From Leptolyngbya sp. NIES-3755 (GTDB lineage Bacteria > Cyanobacteriota > Cyanobacteriia > Leptolyngbyales > Leptolyngbyaceae): a stretch of 64,000 nt of DNA. The stretch spans positions 6,023,030-6,087,029 of the forward strand of contig AP017308.1 in the NCBI GenBank assembly GCA_001548435.1, given 5' to 3'. Made by a program: the position numbers and the translations under genes. The notes beneath the pieces were generated by a model. That model saw nothing but the letters and a program-made list of their open reading frames with translations, was not told the DNA's origin and did no database searches. How positions within the stretch are numbered: the first letter of the stretch is position 1; each line of letters begins with the position of its first letter. Positions 17,723 through 26,551 of the stretch are shown here, piece by piece.

Positions 17723-18892
17723 ATGAAAGCTGTTTGTTGGCATGGCGCGAATGATGTCCGCGTCGATAATGTTCCTGATCCAAGCATCCTCAATCCAAGA
17801 GATGCAATTCTCAAAGTGACAGCTACGACGATCTGCGGTTCTGACTTGCATATCTATGACGGTTACATTCCCTCAATGCAGCCCGGAGACATCATCGGGC
17901 ATGAATTTATGGGGGAAATTGTTGAGATTGGGCGCGAAGTTAGAAAACTGAAAAAAGGCGATCGAGTCGTTGTTTCTTCAATTATCGGTTGCGGTCAATG
18001 TCACTATTGTTCTCATCAACAGTGGTCGCTCTGTGATAACTCCAATCCAGGTGGCGCACTCCAAGAACCATTATTTGGTTACAGTACAGGCGGAATTTTC
18101 GGCTACTCGCATCTTTTCGGTGGGTATGCAGGCGCACAGGCAGAATATGTTCGGATTCCGTTCGCGGATCATGGATGTGTGAAAGTTCCTGATGGCATGA
18201 CCGATGAGCAAGCGTTACCGATCTCGGATGCTTTCCCGACGGGCTACATGGGCGCGGATCTGTGTGATATCAAGCCTGGAGATGTAGTCGCGGTCTGGGG
18301 TTGCGGTCCGGTGGGATTGTTTGCGATTCGGAGTGCTTATCTATTGGGTGCAGAGAAAGTGATTGGGATCGATCGCTTTCCTGAACGGTTAGCAATGGCG
18401 AAAGTGCAATGCGGTGCAGAAATCATTAACTACGAGGAAGTGGATGCTGGGGAAGCTCTCAAAGAAATGACGGGTGGACGCGGACCGGATGCCTGTATTG
18501 ATGCGGTGGGATTAGAAGCGCATGGAACCGGATTGATGGGAATCTATGACGAGGTGAAACAGAGTGTTCGACTCGAAACCGATCGACCTCATATTCTGCG
18601 TCAAATGATTGTGGCTTGCCGTAAAGGTGGCGTAATCTCGGTGATGGGCGTGTATAGCGGCTTTATTGATAAGTTGCCGATGGGAGCAGCTTTTAACAAA
18701 GGTCTCACCTTCAAAATGGGACAGATGCACGGACAGCGCTATATGCCGAAATTGATTGATCATGTGCTCAAAGGGGACATCGATCCTGCATTTGCTTTCT
18801 CTCATCACATGCCACTGACCGAAGCAAAGCAAGCTTACGAAATGTTCAAGCACAAAACCGATAAGTGCATCAAAGTTTTACTGAGACCATAA
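17723..18892 (+). CDS. Zinc-dependent alcohol dehydrogenase, formaldehyde-dehydrogenase-like (copy 1)
   Basis: A 389-residue medium-chain dehydrogenase. The catalytic zinc site is [12 protein letters not shown] and GHEFMGE; the structural zinc site is CGQCHYCSHQQWSLC. The nucleotide-binding motif is [15 protein letters not shown]. The long insertion before the NAD domain and the motif ACIDAVGLEAHG are typical of glutathione-independent formaldehyde dehydrogenase-like proteins in bacterial stress clusters. The substrate is probably an aldehyde or alcohol, not decided here. It is followed after only 2 bases by a small secreted protein and then by a paralog (19369-20535). Confidence 0.94.
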   Translation: MKAVCWHGANDVRVDNVPDPSILNPRDAILKVTATTICGSDLHIYDGYIPSMQPGDIIGHEFMGEIVEIGREVRKLKKGDRVVVSSIIGCGQCHYCSHQQWSLCDNSNPGGALQEPLFGYSTGGIFGYSHLFGGYAGAQAEYVRIPFADHGCVKVPDGMTDEQALPISDAFPTGYMGADLCDIKPGDVVAVWGCGPVGLFAIRSAYLLGAEKVIGIDRFPERLAMAKVQCGAEIINYEEVDAGEALKEMTGGRGPDACIDAVGLEAHGTGLMGIYDEVKQSVRLETDRPHILRQMIVACRKGGVISVMGVYSGFIDKLPMGAAFNKGLTFKMGQMHGQRYMPKLIDHVLKGDIDPAFAFSHHMPLTEAKQAYEMFKHKTDKCIKVLLRP

Positions 18893-18894
18893 CT

Positions 18895-19368
18895 ATGAAA
18901 GATCTACGCAAAATTCTCTCAACTCTAGTTCTGAGCGTTGTTTTATTCCTGACACTATTGTTTACCTCTAGTGTGACGGCGACTGCTGCGATCGCTCCCG
19001 ATGAAGCTCAAAACATCATGCGGGATGCAGGTAGCCTTCAAGAAGCGGGGCAAAAACTCAGAGAAGCCGATTCTTCGGAAAAGCTTCGGAACAATGAAGC
19101 TCTGAACACTGCCAAAGAAGTTCGCAAAGATCGACCTGCGATCAATGCTAAAGGCGACACCATTAAAGAAGCCAAAGAAGGTTTGAAAGGCATTGCTGAA
19201 AACGTCAAAGAAAAGCTCAACTTAGACGAACCGCTTGCACCTTCAACCAAAGAATTTCTTGGCAAACGTGAAGAAGTTGTCGAACCGAACGGAAAGGTTT
19301 TAGTCAAAGAAAAGCCTGGATATTATCAACGCGATCGCCAAACCAAAGTATTTGAAGAGGAAAGATAA
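18895..19368 (+). CDS. Small secreted or membrane-anchored protein, LEA-like
   Basis: A 157-residue protein with an N-terminal hydrophobic segment, VLSVVLFLTLLFTSSVTATAA (shown in part; about residues 11-31), that looks like a signal peptide with cleavage near TATAA. The mature part is hydrophilic, rich in Lys, Glu, Ala and Asp, with helical repeats such as DTIKEAKEGLKGIAENVKE, reminiscent of late-embryogenesis-abundant or stress proteins. It is inserted between two paralogous alcohol dehydrogenases: its ATG lies 2 bases after one stop, and its own stop is immediately followed by the next ATG. That placement implies a shared transcript. The function is unknown. Confidence 0.82.
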   Translation: MKDLRKILSTLVLSVVLFLTLLFTSSVTATAAIAPDEAQNIMRDAGSLQEAGQKLREADSSEKLRNNEALNTAKEVRKDRPAINAKGDTIKEAKEGLKGIAENVKEKLNLDEPLAPSTKEFLGKREEVVEPNGKVLVKEKPGYYQRDRQTKVFEEER

Positions 19369-20535
19369 ATGAAAGCTTTGTGTTGGCATGGTGCGCTCGA
19401 TGTTCGCGTTGACAATGTTCCTGATCCAAAAATCTTGAATCCTAGAGATGCGATCGTCAAAATTACTTCGACTGCAATCTGTGGTTCTGACTTGCATATC
19501 TATGATGGATTCATTCCTACAATGCAATCTGGCGATATTCTCGGTCATGAATTCATGGGCGAAGTCGTCGAGATTGGACCTGCGGTAAAAAATCTGAAAA
19601 TTGGCGATCGAGTCGTTGTTCCTTTCACAATTTCTTGTGGCAACTGCTATTTCTGCCAAAAGGATCTCTGGTCGCTGTGTGATAACTCGAATCCGAATGC
19701 TTCGCTGATTGAACCTTTGTATGGTCATTCTCCGGCTGGATTGTTTGGTTATTCGCATTTCTTTGGTGGATATGCAGGCGGACAAGCTGAATATGCTCGT
19801 GTGCCGTTTGCCGATACCGGATTGTTCAAAGTCCCGCCTGAGCTAACTGATGAACAGGTCTTGTTCTTAACTGACATTTTCCCAACTGGATACATGGCGG
19901 CGGAACATTGTGATATCAAGCCTGGACACGTGATCGCGGTTTGGGGTTGTGGACCTGTTGGATTGTTCGCGATCAAGAGTGCTTTCTTGCTGGGTGCAGA
20001 TCGGGTAATTGCGATCGATCGAGTTCCCGAACGTTTAGAGTTAGCAAAAGCTCATGGTGCAGAAGTGCTGAACTATGAGGAACTTGATGTCGGTGATGCG
20101 CTCAAGGAAATGACTGGAGGACGTGGACCGGATTCAGTGATCGATGCTGTGGGCTTGGAATCGCATGGAACCAGCATTGATTATTGGGTGGATAAAGCGA
20201 AACAAGCGGTTCGACTGGAGACCGATCGACCGATCGCGTTAAGACAAACGATCGTCGCTTGTAGCAAAGGTGGAACGGTTTCAGTTCCGGGTGTGTATGG
20301 TGGCTTTCTCGATAAGATTCCGATGGGAGCCGCATTTAATAAGGGATTAACGTTCAAAATGGGACAAACTCATGTGCATCGTTATCTCAAACCGTTGATC
20401 GAACATATCCAGCGCGGTGACATTGATCCATCGTTTGTGATTACTCATACATTGCCTTTGGATCAGGCTCCTCATGGTTATGAGATCTTCAAACAGAAAA
20501 AAGATAACTGTATCAAAGTTGTTCTGAAACCTTAG
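19369..20535 (+). CDS. Zinc-dependent alcohol dehydrogenase, formaldehyde-dehydrogenase-like (copy 2)
   Basis: A 388-residue paralog of the dehydrogenase at 17723-18892, with the same zinc sites ([34 protein letters not shown]) and Rossmann motif [15 protein letters not shown]. The two copies share long stretches of protein, including SLCDNSNP and [11 protein letters not shown], but differ in loops, so a moderately old tandem duplication is likely. The start codon directly abuts the previous stop, with GAGGAAA about 9 bases upstream. It is the last gene of the plus-strand stress group and ends before a terminator. Confidence 0.94.
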   Translation: MKALCWHGALDVRVDNVPDPKILNPRDAIVKITSTAICGSDLHIYDGFIPTMQSGDILGHEFMGEVVEIGPAVKNLKIGDRVVVPFTISCGNCYFCQKDLWSLCDNSNPNASLIEPLYGHSPAGLFGYSHFFGGYAGGQAEYARVPFADTGLFKVPPELTDEQVLFLTDIFPTGYMAAEHCDIKPGHVIAVWGCGPVGLFAIKSAFLLGADRVIAIDRVPERLELAKAHGAEVLNYEELDVGDALKEMTGGRGPDSVIDAVGLESHGTSIDYWVDKAKQAVRLETDRPIALRQTIVACSKGGTVSVPGVYGGFLDKIPMGAAFNKGLTFKMGQTHVHRYLKPLIEHIQRGDIDPSFVITHTLPLDQAPHGYEIFKQKKDNCIKVVLKP

Positions 20536-20543
20536 ATAGTGTT

Positions 20544-20578
20544 AGCCCTCATCTCCGAAGTTTGGAACTGAGGGCTTT
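20544..20578 (+). terminator. Terminator after the dehydrogenase operon
   Basis: AGCCCTCA (20544-20551) pairs with TGAGGGCT (20569-20576), followed by TTCATTT. It sits 9 bases after the stop of the second dehydrogenase and directly before the end of the convergent CMD gene, so it may serve both. Confidence 0.7.
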
Positions 20579-20581
20579 CAT

Positions 20582-20953
20582 TTACATCGCTAATTTATTC
20601 ACTTGATCTAACATCTGCAATCCGTGGATCAAAGATGACCCGCCTCGAATTGCAGTTGCAACATGAACCGCTTCAGTCATTTGCTCCAGATCTGCCCCTT
20701 GTTGGAGACATTCTTTCGTATAAGCATCAATGCAATAGGGACATTGAACCGTGTGAGCAACCGCGATCGCAATCAAAGCCTTTTCTCGTTTCGATAAAGC
20801 TCCCTCTTCAAACACAGCCCCGTAATAGGCAAAGAACTTTTCAGCCAGTTCTGGGTTTCCCTCGCTAATCTTGCCAAAATTCGGTAAGTGGTCGGGATTG
20901 TAGTAAGTATCCATTGTTGAATTTGCATCAGAACGATCGCGATCGTAGTTCAT
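20582..20953 (-). CDS. Carboxymuconolactone decarboxylase-like (AhpD-type) protein
   Basis: A 123-residue protein of the CMD/AhpD fold. The redox motif is VQCPYCIDAYTKECL (C-x2-C with the downstream H/E network), preceded by GALSKREKALIAIAVAH and followed by EAVHVATAIRGGSSLIHG. The order TYYNPDHLPNFGKI at the start resembles the peroxidase-like protein often found beside arsenosugar genes, but no arsenic gene is visible here. I take the ATG at 20953 because it overlaps the stop of the upstream Sua5-type gene as ATGA. The ATG at 20914 (MDTYY) is the alternative and matches where relatives begin. Confidence 0.85.
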   Translation of the reverse strand: MNYDRDRSDANSTMDTYYNPDHLPNFGKISEGNPELAEKFFAYYGAVFEEGALSKREKALIAIAVAHTVQCPYCIDAYTKECLQQGADLEQMTEAVHVATAIRGGSSLIHGLQMLDQVNKLAM

Positions 20954-21612
20954 TCGAGCGACCATTCTGCTGCTGCTTCCCAACCTAATCCTTTTCGCAC
21001 GATCGAGGGTTCATCGGTGGTAAAGTCCAAAATCGTCGAAACTGCCTGAGATGGCTCTTGTCCAGTATCTACAATGAGATCAACTAATCGATCCATACTG
21101 TCAAACAGTTCGGGCAGGGATAGATTCTCTGGGTCGCGAACTCTCAGCGGAATGGTTTCATCTTCGACCGGAACATGAGCAGAAGTGGAAATGATCGGGT
21201 TTCCTAAGGCTTTTAACAATGACTGACACACCGGATGATCTGGCACTCGAATCCCGGTCGTTTTGCGCTTCGGACTCATGACTAATTTTGGCACAAGCTT
21301 AGTCGCAGGAAGCAGAAACGTGTAAGGACCAGGAACGAGACTTCGCATCATTCGATACGCCTGATCAGTGACGATCGCATATTGAGAAATGTCCGAAAGC
21401 GAAGGACACAGAAACGTGAGTGGCTTATCATTTGCGAGTTGTTTAAGCTGTCGGACTCGCTGAACCCCCGATTTTGAATTGAGATCGCACCCGATCGCAT
21501 AAACCGTATCAGTCGGATAAAGCATCACAGCACCGTTGCGGAGTTCTGTCACAACTTGATCAATGCTGCGGGCTTGAGGATTGTCTGGATGAATTTTGTA
21601 GAGTGTTGCCAT
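20950..21612 (-). CDS. Sua5/YciO/YrdC-family protein (threonylcarbamoyl-AMP synthase-like)
   Basis: A 220-residue protein with the YrdC fold: GAVMLYPTDTVYAIGCDLNSK near the start, the Lys/Arg-rich RQLKQLANDKPLTFLCPS, VPGPYTFLLPAT, KTTGIRVPDHP and ISTSAHVP. Sua5/TsaC makes threonylcarbamoyl-AMP for the t6A modification of tRNAs decoding ANN. Lengths near 200-220 without a C-terminal Sua5 domain fit TsaC/YciO. The SQAVSTILDFT motif near the C-terminus supports this. Bacteria often carry more than one YrdC protein, so the exact paralog (TsaC versus YciO) is not decided. It is translationally coupled to the CMD gene downstream. Confidence 0.88.
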   Translation of the reverse strand: MATLYKIHPDNPQARSIDQVVTELRNGAVMLYPTDTVYAIGCDLNSKSGVQRVRQLKQLANDKPLTFLCPSLSDISQYAIVTDQAYRMMRSLVPGPYTFLLPATKLVPKLVMSPKRKTTGIRVPDHPVCQSLLKALGNPIISTSAHVPVEDETIPLRVRDPENLSLPELFDSMDRLVDLIVDTGQEPSQAVSTILDFTTDEPSIVRKGLGWEAAAEWSLE

Positions 21613-21662
21613 AACTAGATGCGGGTGTATTGTGGAGGAATATTTACCCTTTTGGAAGTGTG

Positions 21663-22958
21663 ATGAGCAAGATTGCTTACCTAGATTGCCCTACGGGAAT
21701 TGCTGGCGATATGTGTCTGGGGGCGCTGGTGGATTTGGGTGTTCCTCTAGCGTATCTAACAGAGTGCTTGAATCGATTAGGAATTTCTGAAGAATATGAA
21801 TTGTCTGCGGAATCGGTTCAACGAAATGGACAACGCGCAACAAAGATTCATGTAAAACTACAGTCAAATATAAAGCATTCTCACGATCGTCACAGTCACG
21901 ATCATTCACATGATCACGAGCATGACCATGTTCATAAACATTCGCATGATCATGAACATCACCATCATCATGATAAGCTGCGTCACCTGCCCGAAATTGA
22001 AAAAATGATTCATGGTGCGAGATTGCCATCACGGGCGGAAGCCTGGAGTTTAGCAGTTTTTCGACAATTAGCGATCGCGGAAGGAGCGGTTCACGGAATT
22101 GCACCGGAAGCAGTCCATTTTCATGAAGTGGGCGCGATCGATGCGATCGTTGATATTGTCGGAACTTGTCTTGGTTTGGATTGGCTGAATGTCGATCGTA
22201 TCATTTGCTCTCCTTTACCCACCGGAGGCGGAACCGTTTGGGCTGCACATGGACGCTTACCTGTTCCGGTTCCCGCCGTGTTAAAACTCTTTGAATTACG
22301 GCAAGTTCCGATTTATAGCAATGGCATCGAGAAAGAATTAGTCACACCGACGGGAGCCGCAATCGTAACAACATTGGCAAAGTCTTTCAGCGCTCCTCCG
22401 AAGATGATTTTACAAAAAGTTGGCTTGGGAGCAGGAACAATTGATTTACCTATTCCAAACATTGTTCGGATTTGGATTGGAACAACAGAAGAACCGTCAC
22501 ATCAAAGTTCAACGCCTGCAACCGTGACCGTTCTCGAAACTCAAATTGATGATCTTAGTCCTCAAGCGATCGGCTATCTATTCGATACGTTACTAGAAGC
22601 AGGCGCGTTAGATGTGTTTACTCAAGCGATCGGCATGAAAAAGTCGCGTCCTGGAATTCTATTAACAGTGATTTGTTCAGCAGAAAAAGTAGATGAATGT
22701 GAAGCAATTCTATTTCGGGAAACAACAACATTAGGCATTCGGAGAACCACACAGCAGCGAACCGTGCTTGATCGAAGATTTGAGCAAGTGAATACCGAGT
22801 ATGGAGCCGTTCAGGTAAAAATTGCATCTCGGAATGGCTCGATCGTCAATGTACAGCCAGAATACGAAGACTGTGTTCGCATCGCACGAAAGGTAGATTT
22901 GCCTTGGCGAGAAGTGCATCGAATCGCGTTACAAACCTGGCATCTTGCTCAAACTTGA
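21663..22958 (+). CDS. larC: Nickel-pincer cofactor nickel-insertion protein LarC
   Basis: A 431-residue LarC-family protein that inserts nickel into the pyridinium bis-thiocarboxylate (nickel-pincer) cofactor. It begins IAYLDCPTGIAGDMCLGAL, the family hallmark, and has FHEVGAIDAIVDIVG and VTPTGAAIVTTLA. Between residues about 70 and 103 there is a His-rich stretch (HDRHSHDHSHDHEHDH and onward), typical of nickel-handling proteins. The C-terminal domain starts ETQIDDLSPQAIGYL. The ATG at 21663 has GGAAG upstream. larB, larE and the racemase larA are not in the window, so it is either split from its partners or serves another cofactor user. Confidence 0.93.
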   Translation: MSKIAYLDCPTGIAGDMCLGALVDLGVPLAYLTECLNRLGISEEYELSAESVQRNGQRATKIHVKLQSNIKHSHDRHSHDHSHDHEHDHVHKHSHDHEHHHHHDKLRHLPEIEKMIHGARLPSRAEAWSLAVFRQLAIAEGAVHGIAPEAVHFHEVGAIDAIVDIVGTCLGLDWLNVDRIICSPLPTGGGTVWAAHGRLPVPVPAVLKLFELRQVPIYSNGIEKELVTPTGAAIVTTLAKSFSAPPKMILQKVGLGAGTIDLPIPNIVRIWIGTTEEPSHQSSTPATVTVLETQIDDLSPQAIGYLFDTLLEAGALDVFTQAIGMKKSRPGILLTVICSAEKVDECEAILFRETTTLGIRRTTQQRTVLDRRFEQVNTEYGAVQVKIASRNGSIVNVQPEYEDCVRIARKVDLPWREVHRIALQTWHLAQT

Positions 22959-23066
22959 GAAATTTCTCGTAAAATAAAAAGCAGGTCTGCTTGCGTAATT
23001 TCCACATCAGTTCCGGTGCTTCAGATCTATTGAATCAACAGGAGTTCTATCACTGGAGATCAATTC

Positions 23067-25061
23067 ATGTGCCAAGCAGGGGGAAACTACGCCGGACGCA
23101 GCTTTCGAGGGCGAGATTTCAGCGGACTCGATTTAAGTCGATCGAGCTTCCAAAACTGCGATCTCACCGGAGCAAACTTCACCAACACCAATCTCACCGG
23201 AGCCGAATTAAGTGGCGCAAATTTGCGAACCGCAACGTTTCTGAGAGCGAACCTTTGTCACGCTCGATTAAAGCAAGCGGATTGTAGTTTTGCAGATTTT
23301 TCTCACGCTCAAATCCGCTATGCTAATCTTGCAGAAACGAACTGTAGCCATACCAAATTCATCTCAGCGGACTTGGGCGGATCAGCCTTTCGAGACGCAA
23401 TTTTACATCAGGCAAACTTTATTGATGCTTGGTTACGAGGTGCAAATTTTCTCACGGCTAGTCTTAGCGAAGCGGTGCTAATTGGTGCAGACCTCAAAGG
23501 AGCTAAGCTAGAAGGCGCAAATTTAGCTCGATCGAAGTTTACCGATGCGAATCTCGAACGCGCTAATTTGAGCGATGCGAACTTAGAATCGGCTCATCTG
23601 AGAGGCGCAACGCTAAAAAATGCTTACCTTAAAAGTGCAAACTTAACCAATGCTGATTTACAAGATGCACGATTGTCTGAAGCGAACTTGCGAAAAGCAT
23701 ATTTGTATCGAACAAATTTATCTTTCTCAATGTTAGCGGGTGCAGATTTCAAAGAGGCTCGCTTGTGTTGTGCGAATCTCACTGGAGCCGCATTACAAGG
23801 GGCTTATCTGAAGGGTGCGGATCTGAGAGATGCAATTCTCGATCGAGCAAATCTCCGCCGGGCAAAACTCTGTGGTGCAATGCTGAATCGATCGAGCTTG
23901 ATCGAAACCATTCTCGAAAATGCAGATCTTTGCTATGTCGATTTCAAACGGGCAAATCTGCAAAACGCAAAGCTCGAAGGTGCAGGATTAGAAAATGCAA
24001 ATCTGTACAAAGCCAACTTATCAGGAGCAGATTTAAGTCGATCGAGTTTAATCGCAGCAAAGCTCTGTGCCGCCGATTTGAGTGATGCAATGTTACGAGG
24101 TGCAGATCTGAGTCAAGCGAATTTGACCGGAGCAAATTTGAGTAGAGCAACCATTCGAGGTGCAACATTGATCGGAACAATTCTGAACCATGCGAATTTA
24201 ATGGATGCTGTGTTTACTCGATCGAATCTCAGTGATAGTTCCTTCCAAGAGGCAAATCTAACGAATGCTAGGCTAAATCGCGCTTATCTCAGTGGTGTAT
24301 CTTTTGAAGATGCCATTATGACCAATGTTCGATTAAGTGGTGCAACCGTGTTAAGAGCTTATTTCAACAATGCAATCTTACATGAAGCACAGTTGAATCG
24401 AACTTATCTTAGCTATTCTGACTTTGATTCAGCGATGTTGAACAATGCGAATTTAATCGCTTCTACTTTAGTGCGCGTCAATTGGAACAGGACGATCGTG
24501 CAAAAGACCCGATTCGGTGGCAACCAAGGTTTAATCAGTGCTCAACGCGAACAGCTACAGCAACAAGGAGCCGATTTTAGCTTGTCACCGTTGCCGGACG
24601 AGATGCCCTCATCGATGCAATTACTAGAATCCTTTCAGAGTGACTTAAACGATCGATTAATGGATCTCGATGATGCCACCGAACGAGTCCGAGATGCGAT
24701 CGAGATGTTGAGCGAGAGTTGTGAAACACTGACCAGACAAGCTCGATTTGACTGTATTACTCAAGTGCAAAGCCAAATTGAACTGATGAATGCAGAATGC
24801 GATCGAGCGAAAGAAAATGGCGATCGCTATCTCACCCAAATTCAAAACCTCAGAGGTGCAAATCTGGATTCAGACGTGATTGAACTATTAGACGGCATTC
24901 ACGCTCAGATTTTTCGACTCAATCAACTTCAGCGATCGGCATTCGAGCGAGTCCGACTGAACAATTTTGGCGAATCGGATCGCTCGATCGATTTAGAGGA
25001 GCAGATTGATGACATTGATTTAGATGTGGACTCGATCGAGGATATCGAGGAAGAGAACTAA
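23067..25061 (+). CDS. Large pentapeptide-repeat protein with acidic C-terminal helical domain
   Basis: A 664-residue protein. Residues about 10-490 consist of tandem A(N/D)LxX pentapeptides, for example GANFTNTNLTGAELSGANL, which fold into a right-handed quadrilateral beta helix. The last 150 residues are helical and acidic (FQSDLNDRLMDLDDATERVR, LEEQIDDIDLDVDSIEDIEEEN) and carry no known domain. Such proteins are abundant in cyanobacteria, mostly without assigned function; some mimic DNA and bind gyrase. The ATG at 23067 has GGAGATC upstream. Its stop overlaps the end of the convergent S10 peptidase gene by 4 bases, so there is no room for a normal terminator between them. Confidence 0.93.
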   Translation: MCQAGGNYAGRSFRGRDFSGLDLSRSSFQNCDLTGANFTNTNLTGAELSGANLRTATFLRANLCHARLKQADCSFADFSHAQIRYANLAETNCSHTKFISADLGGSAFRDAILHQANFIDAWLRGANFLTASLSEAVLIGADLKGAKLEGANLARSKFTDANLERANLSDANLESAHLRGATLKNAYLKSANLTNADLQDARLSEANLRKAYLYRTNLSFSMLAGADFKEARLCCANLTGAALQGAYLKGADLRDAILDRANLRRAKLCGAMLNRSSLIETILENADLCYVDFKRANLQNAKLEGAGLENANLYKANLSGADLSRSSLIAAKLCAADLSDAMLRGADLSQANLTGANLSRATIRGATLIGTILNHANLMDAVFTRSNLSDSSFQEANLTNARLNRAYLSGVSFEDAIMTNVRLSGATVLRAYFNNAILHEAQLNRTYLSYSDFDSAMLNNANLIASTLVRVNWNRTIVQKTRFGGNQGLISAQREQLQQQGADFSLSPLPDEMPSSMQLLESFQSDLNDRLMDLDDATERVRDAIEMLSESCETLTRQARFDCITQVQSQIELMNAECDRAKENGDRYLTQIQNLRGANLDSDVIELLDGIHAQIFRLNQLQRSAFERVRLNNFGESDRSIDLEEQIDDIDLDVDSIEDIEEEN

Positions 25062-26521
25062 CCGATTGCTTTCTGGTAAAACGCGGTCATATCTGCAAAC
25101 CATTCTTGTCGCGACTTTTCCCACGTATAAAACATGTGCCCGCCGAGATAATGCTTCAAGGTGAGATTCGATCGCACTTCTGAATGCAGTTTCATTAAGT
25201 CCGCCAAATGGTTCGACGCAAAGTAAGGCGTAACCAAATCAAAGATGCCATGACAGATATAAACCTGCATAAACGGATTCAAAGTCATGCCAACACGCAA
25301 ATCATCAATTGATCCAACAAAACCTTGCTTGAAGTCTCCTTTAAGGTCATATTTCCAAGCTTTGAACACCTCAAGACTCAGCAAATAATAAGTCAAATCC
25401 GTTTCAACTCCAAGCGTGTCGCGCAAGTGACTGTTAATTCCACCGGTGAACAATCGATCGAGTCCATCCAAGGTCGGATCGCTCCCTTCAAACGAAGTTC
25501 GATCGGGAAATGGATCGATCGCCGTAATCGAAGCATCATACAATCCGACAATCTTTTGTTGATCTCTAAGCAGTTCCCGCGAAAATATTTCTAATCCAAC
25601 TCGTCCGCCCTGACGTTCTACGATCGATTCTGGCAACCCAATCAATGCGGCTAATTGTTGATAAACTGCTTTTTGCTCCTCAGCATCCAACGCATCCCCA
25701 AGCGCTAGAGCAGGAATCAATTTCTGACGTGCAAATTGTTCTGCTGCGGCTCGATGTGCTGCTAAATCTCCGGTTGCGCCTGCCCATTTTGCTCGATCGT
25801 GATGTGCGGCTGAAACAGCTAACGATGGAACTAATGTTGCCCAAGCAGTCAACGTATAGTCACTTTCATCGAGCAAACTAAACTCTAATGCTGGAGAAAT
25901 CATAATGGCTCCAGACAGTCCAATCCCAAATTCTTGTTGGAGTTTCTGAGCCAGTTTTGCGACTCGAAATCCTCCGTAACTTTCACCTGCAATAAAGACC
26001 GGAGAGAGCCAGCGATTTTGACGGGAGAGGAAGCGCTGAATAAATTCGCCGATCGCTTTTAGATCTCGATCGACTTGCCAAAATTCACTATCTTTCGGCT
26101 TTTCTTCTTCAGCAGGCTTCTCTTTATTCTCGGATTCTTTCGGAATGCTGCGACTAAACCCAGTCCCAATTGGATCAATAAATACTAAGTCAGTAAAGCT
26201 CAGCCAGCTTTCAGCATTGTCTACTAATCGAACAGGAGGCTTAGGTAAATTCCCATTTGCATCAAAGTAAATTCGTTTTGGACCTAATGCCCCTAAATGT
26301 AAATAGGCAGAAGCGGCTCCAGGTCCACCATTAAAGACAAACGTGACAGGTCTGGGTGAATCGCTTTTTGCCAGATAAGCCACGTAGAACATTTCTGCGA
26401 TCGGCTTTTCTCGATCGAATAATGTTTGCCATTCTGCCGCAGCCGTATAAGAAATCGATAGATCTCCCAATTGCAGCGTATGTTCTGTGGTTTTTCCTTG
26501 GCGCGTTGTAGTTTCAGCCAT
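25058..26521 (-). CDS. S10-family serine carboxypeptidase
   Basis: A 487-residue alpha/beta-hydrolase peptidase of family S10. The oxyanion region is FVFNGGPGAASAYLHLG, the nucleophile elbow GESYGGFR, the catalytic Asp lies in HGIFDLVTPYFA, and the His in LGGHMFYTW. The family cleaves C-terminal residues at acidic pH; bacterial members are mostly uncharacterised. I see no signal peptide: the protein starts with polar residues (ETTTRQGKTTEHTLQ), so it is probably cytoplasmic or exported by an unknown path. An upstream in-frame TTG at 26527 is ignored in favour of the ATG. Confidence 0.93.
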   Translation of the reverse strand: MAETTTRQGKTTEHTLQLGDLSISYTAAAEWQTLFDREKPIAEMFYVAYLAKSDSPRPVTFVFNGGPGAASAYLHLGALGPKRIYFDANGNLPKPPVRLVDNAESWLSFTDLVFIDPIGTGFSRSIPKESENKEKPAEEEKPKDSEFWQVDRDLKAIGEFIQRFLSRQNRWLSPVFIAGESYGGFRVAKLAQKLQQEFGIGLSGAIMISPALEFSLLDESDYTLTAWATLVPSLAVSAAHHDRAKWAGATGDLAAHRAAAEQFARQKLIPALALGDALDAEEQKAVYQQLAALIGLPESIVERQGGRVGLEIFSRELLRDQQKIVGLYDASITAIDPFPDRTSFEGSDPTLDGLDRLFTGGINSHLRDTLGVETDLTYYLLSLEVFKAWKYDLKGDFKQGFVGSIDDLRVGMTLNPFMQVYICHGIFDLVTPYFASNHLADLMKLHSEVRSNLTLKHYLGGHMFYTWEKSRQEWFADMTAFYQKAIG

Positions 26522-26551
26522 GATCAATCTCAGCCCAATATCTTCCCCAGC

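Noticed and set aside
21691-22104. His/Asp-rich minus-strand frame
   Set aside because: It is the complement of the His-rich segment of larC.
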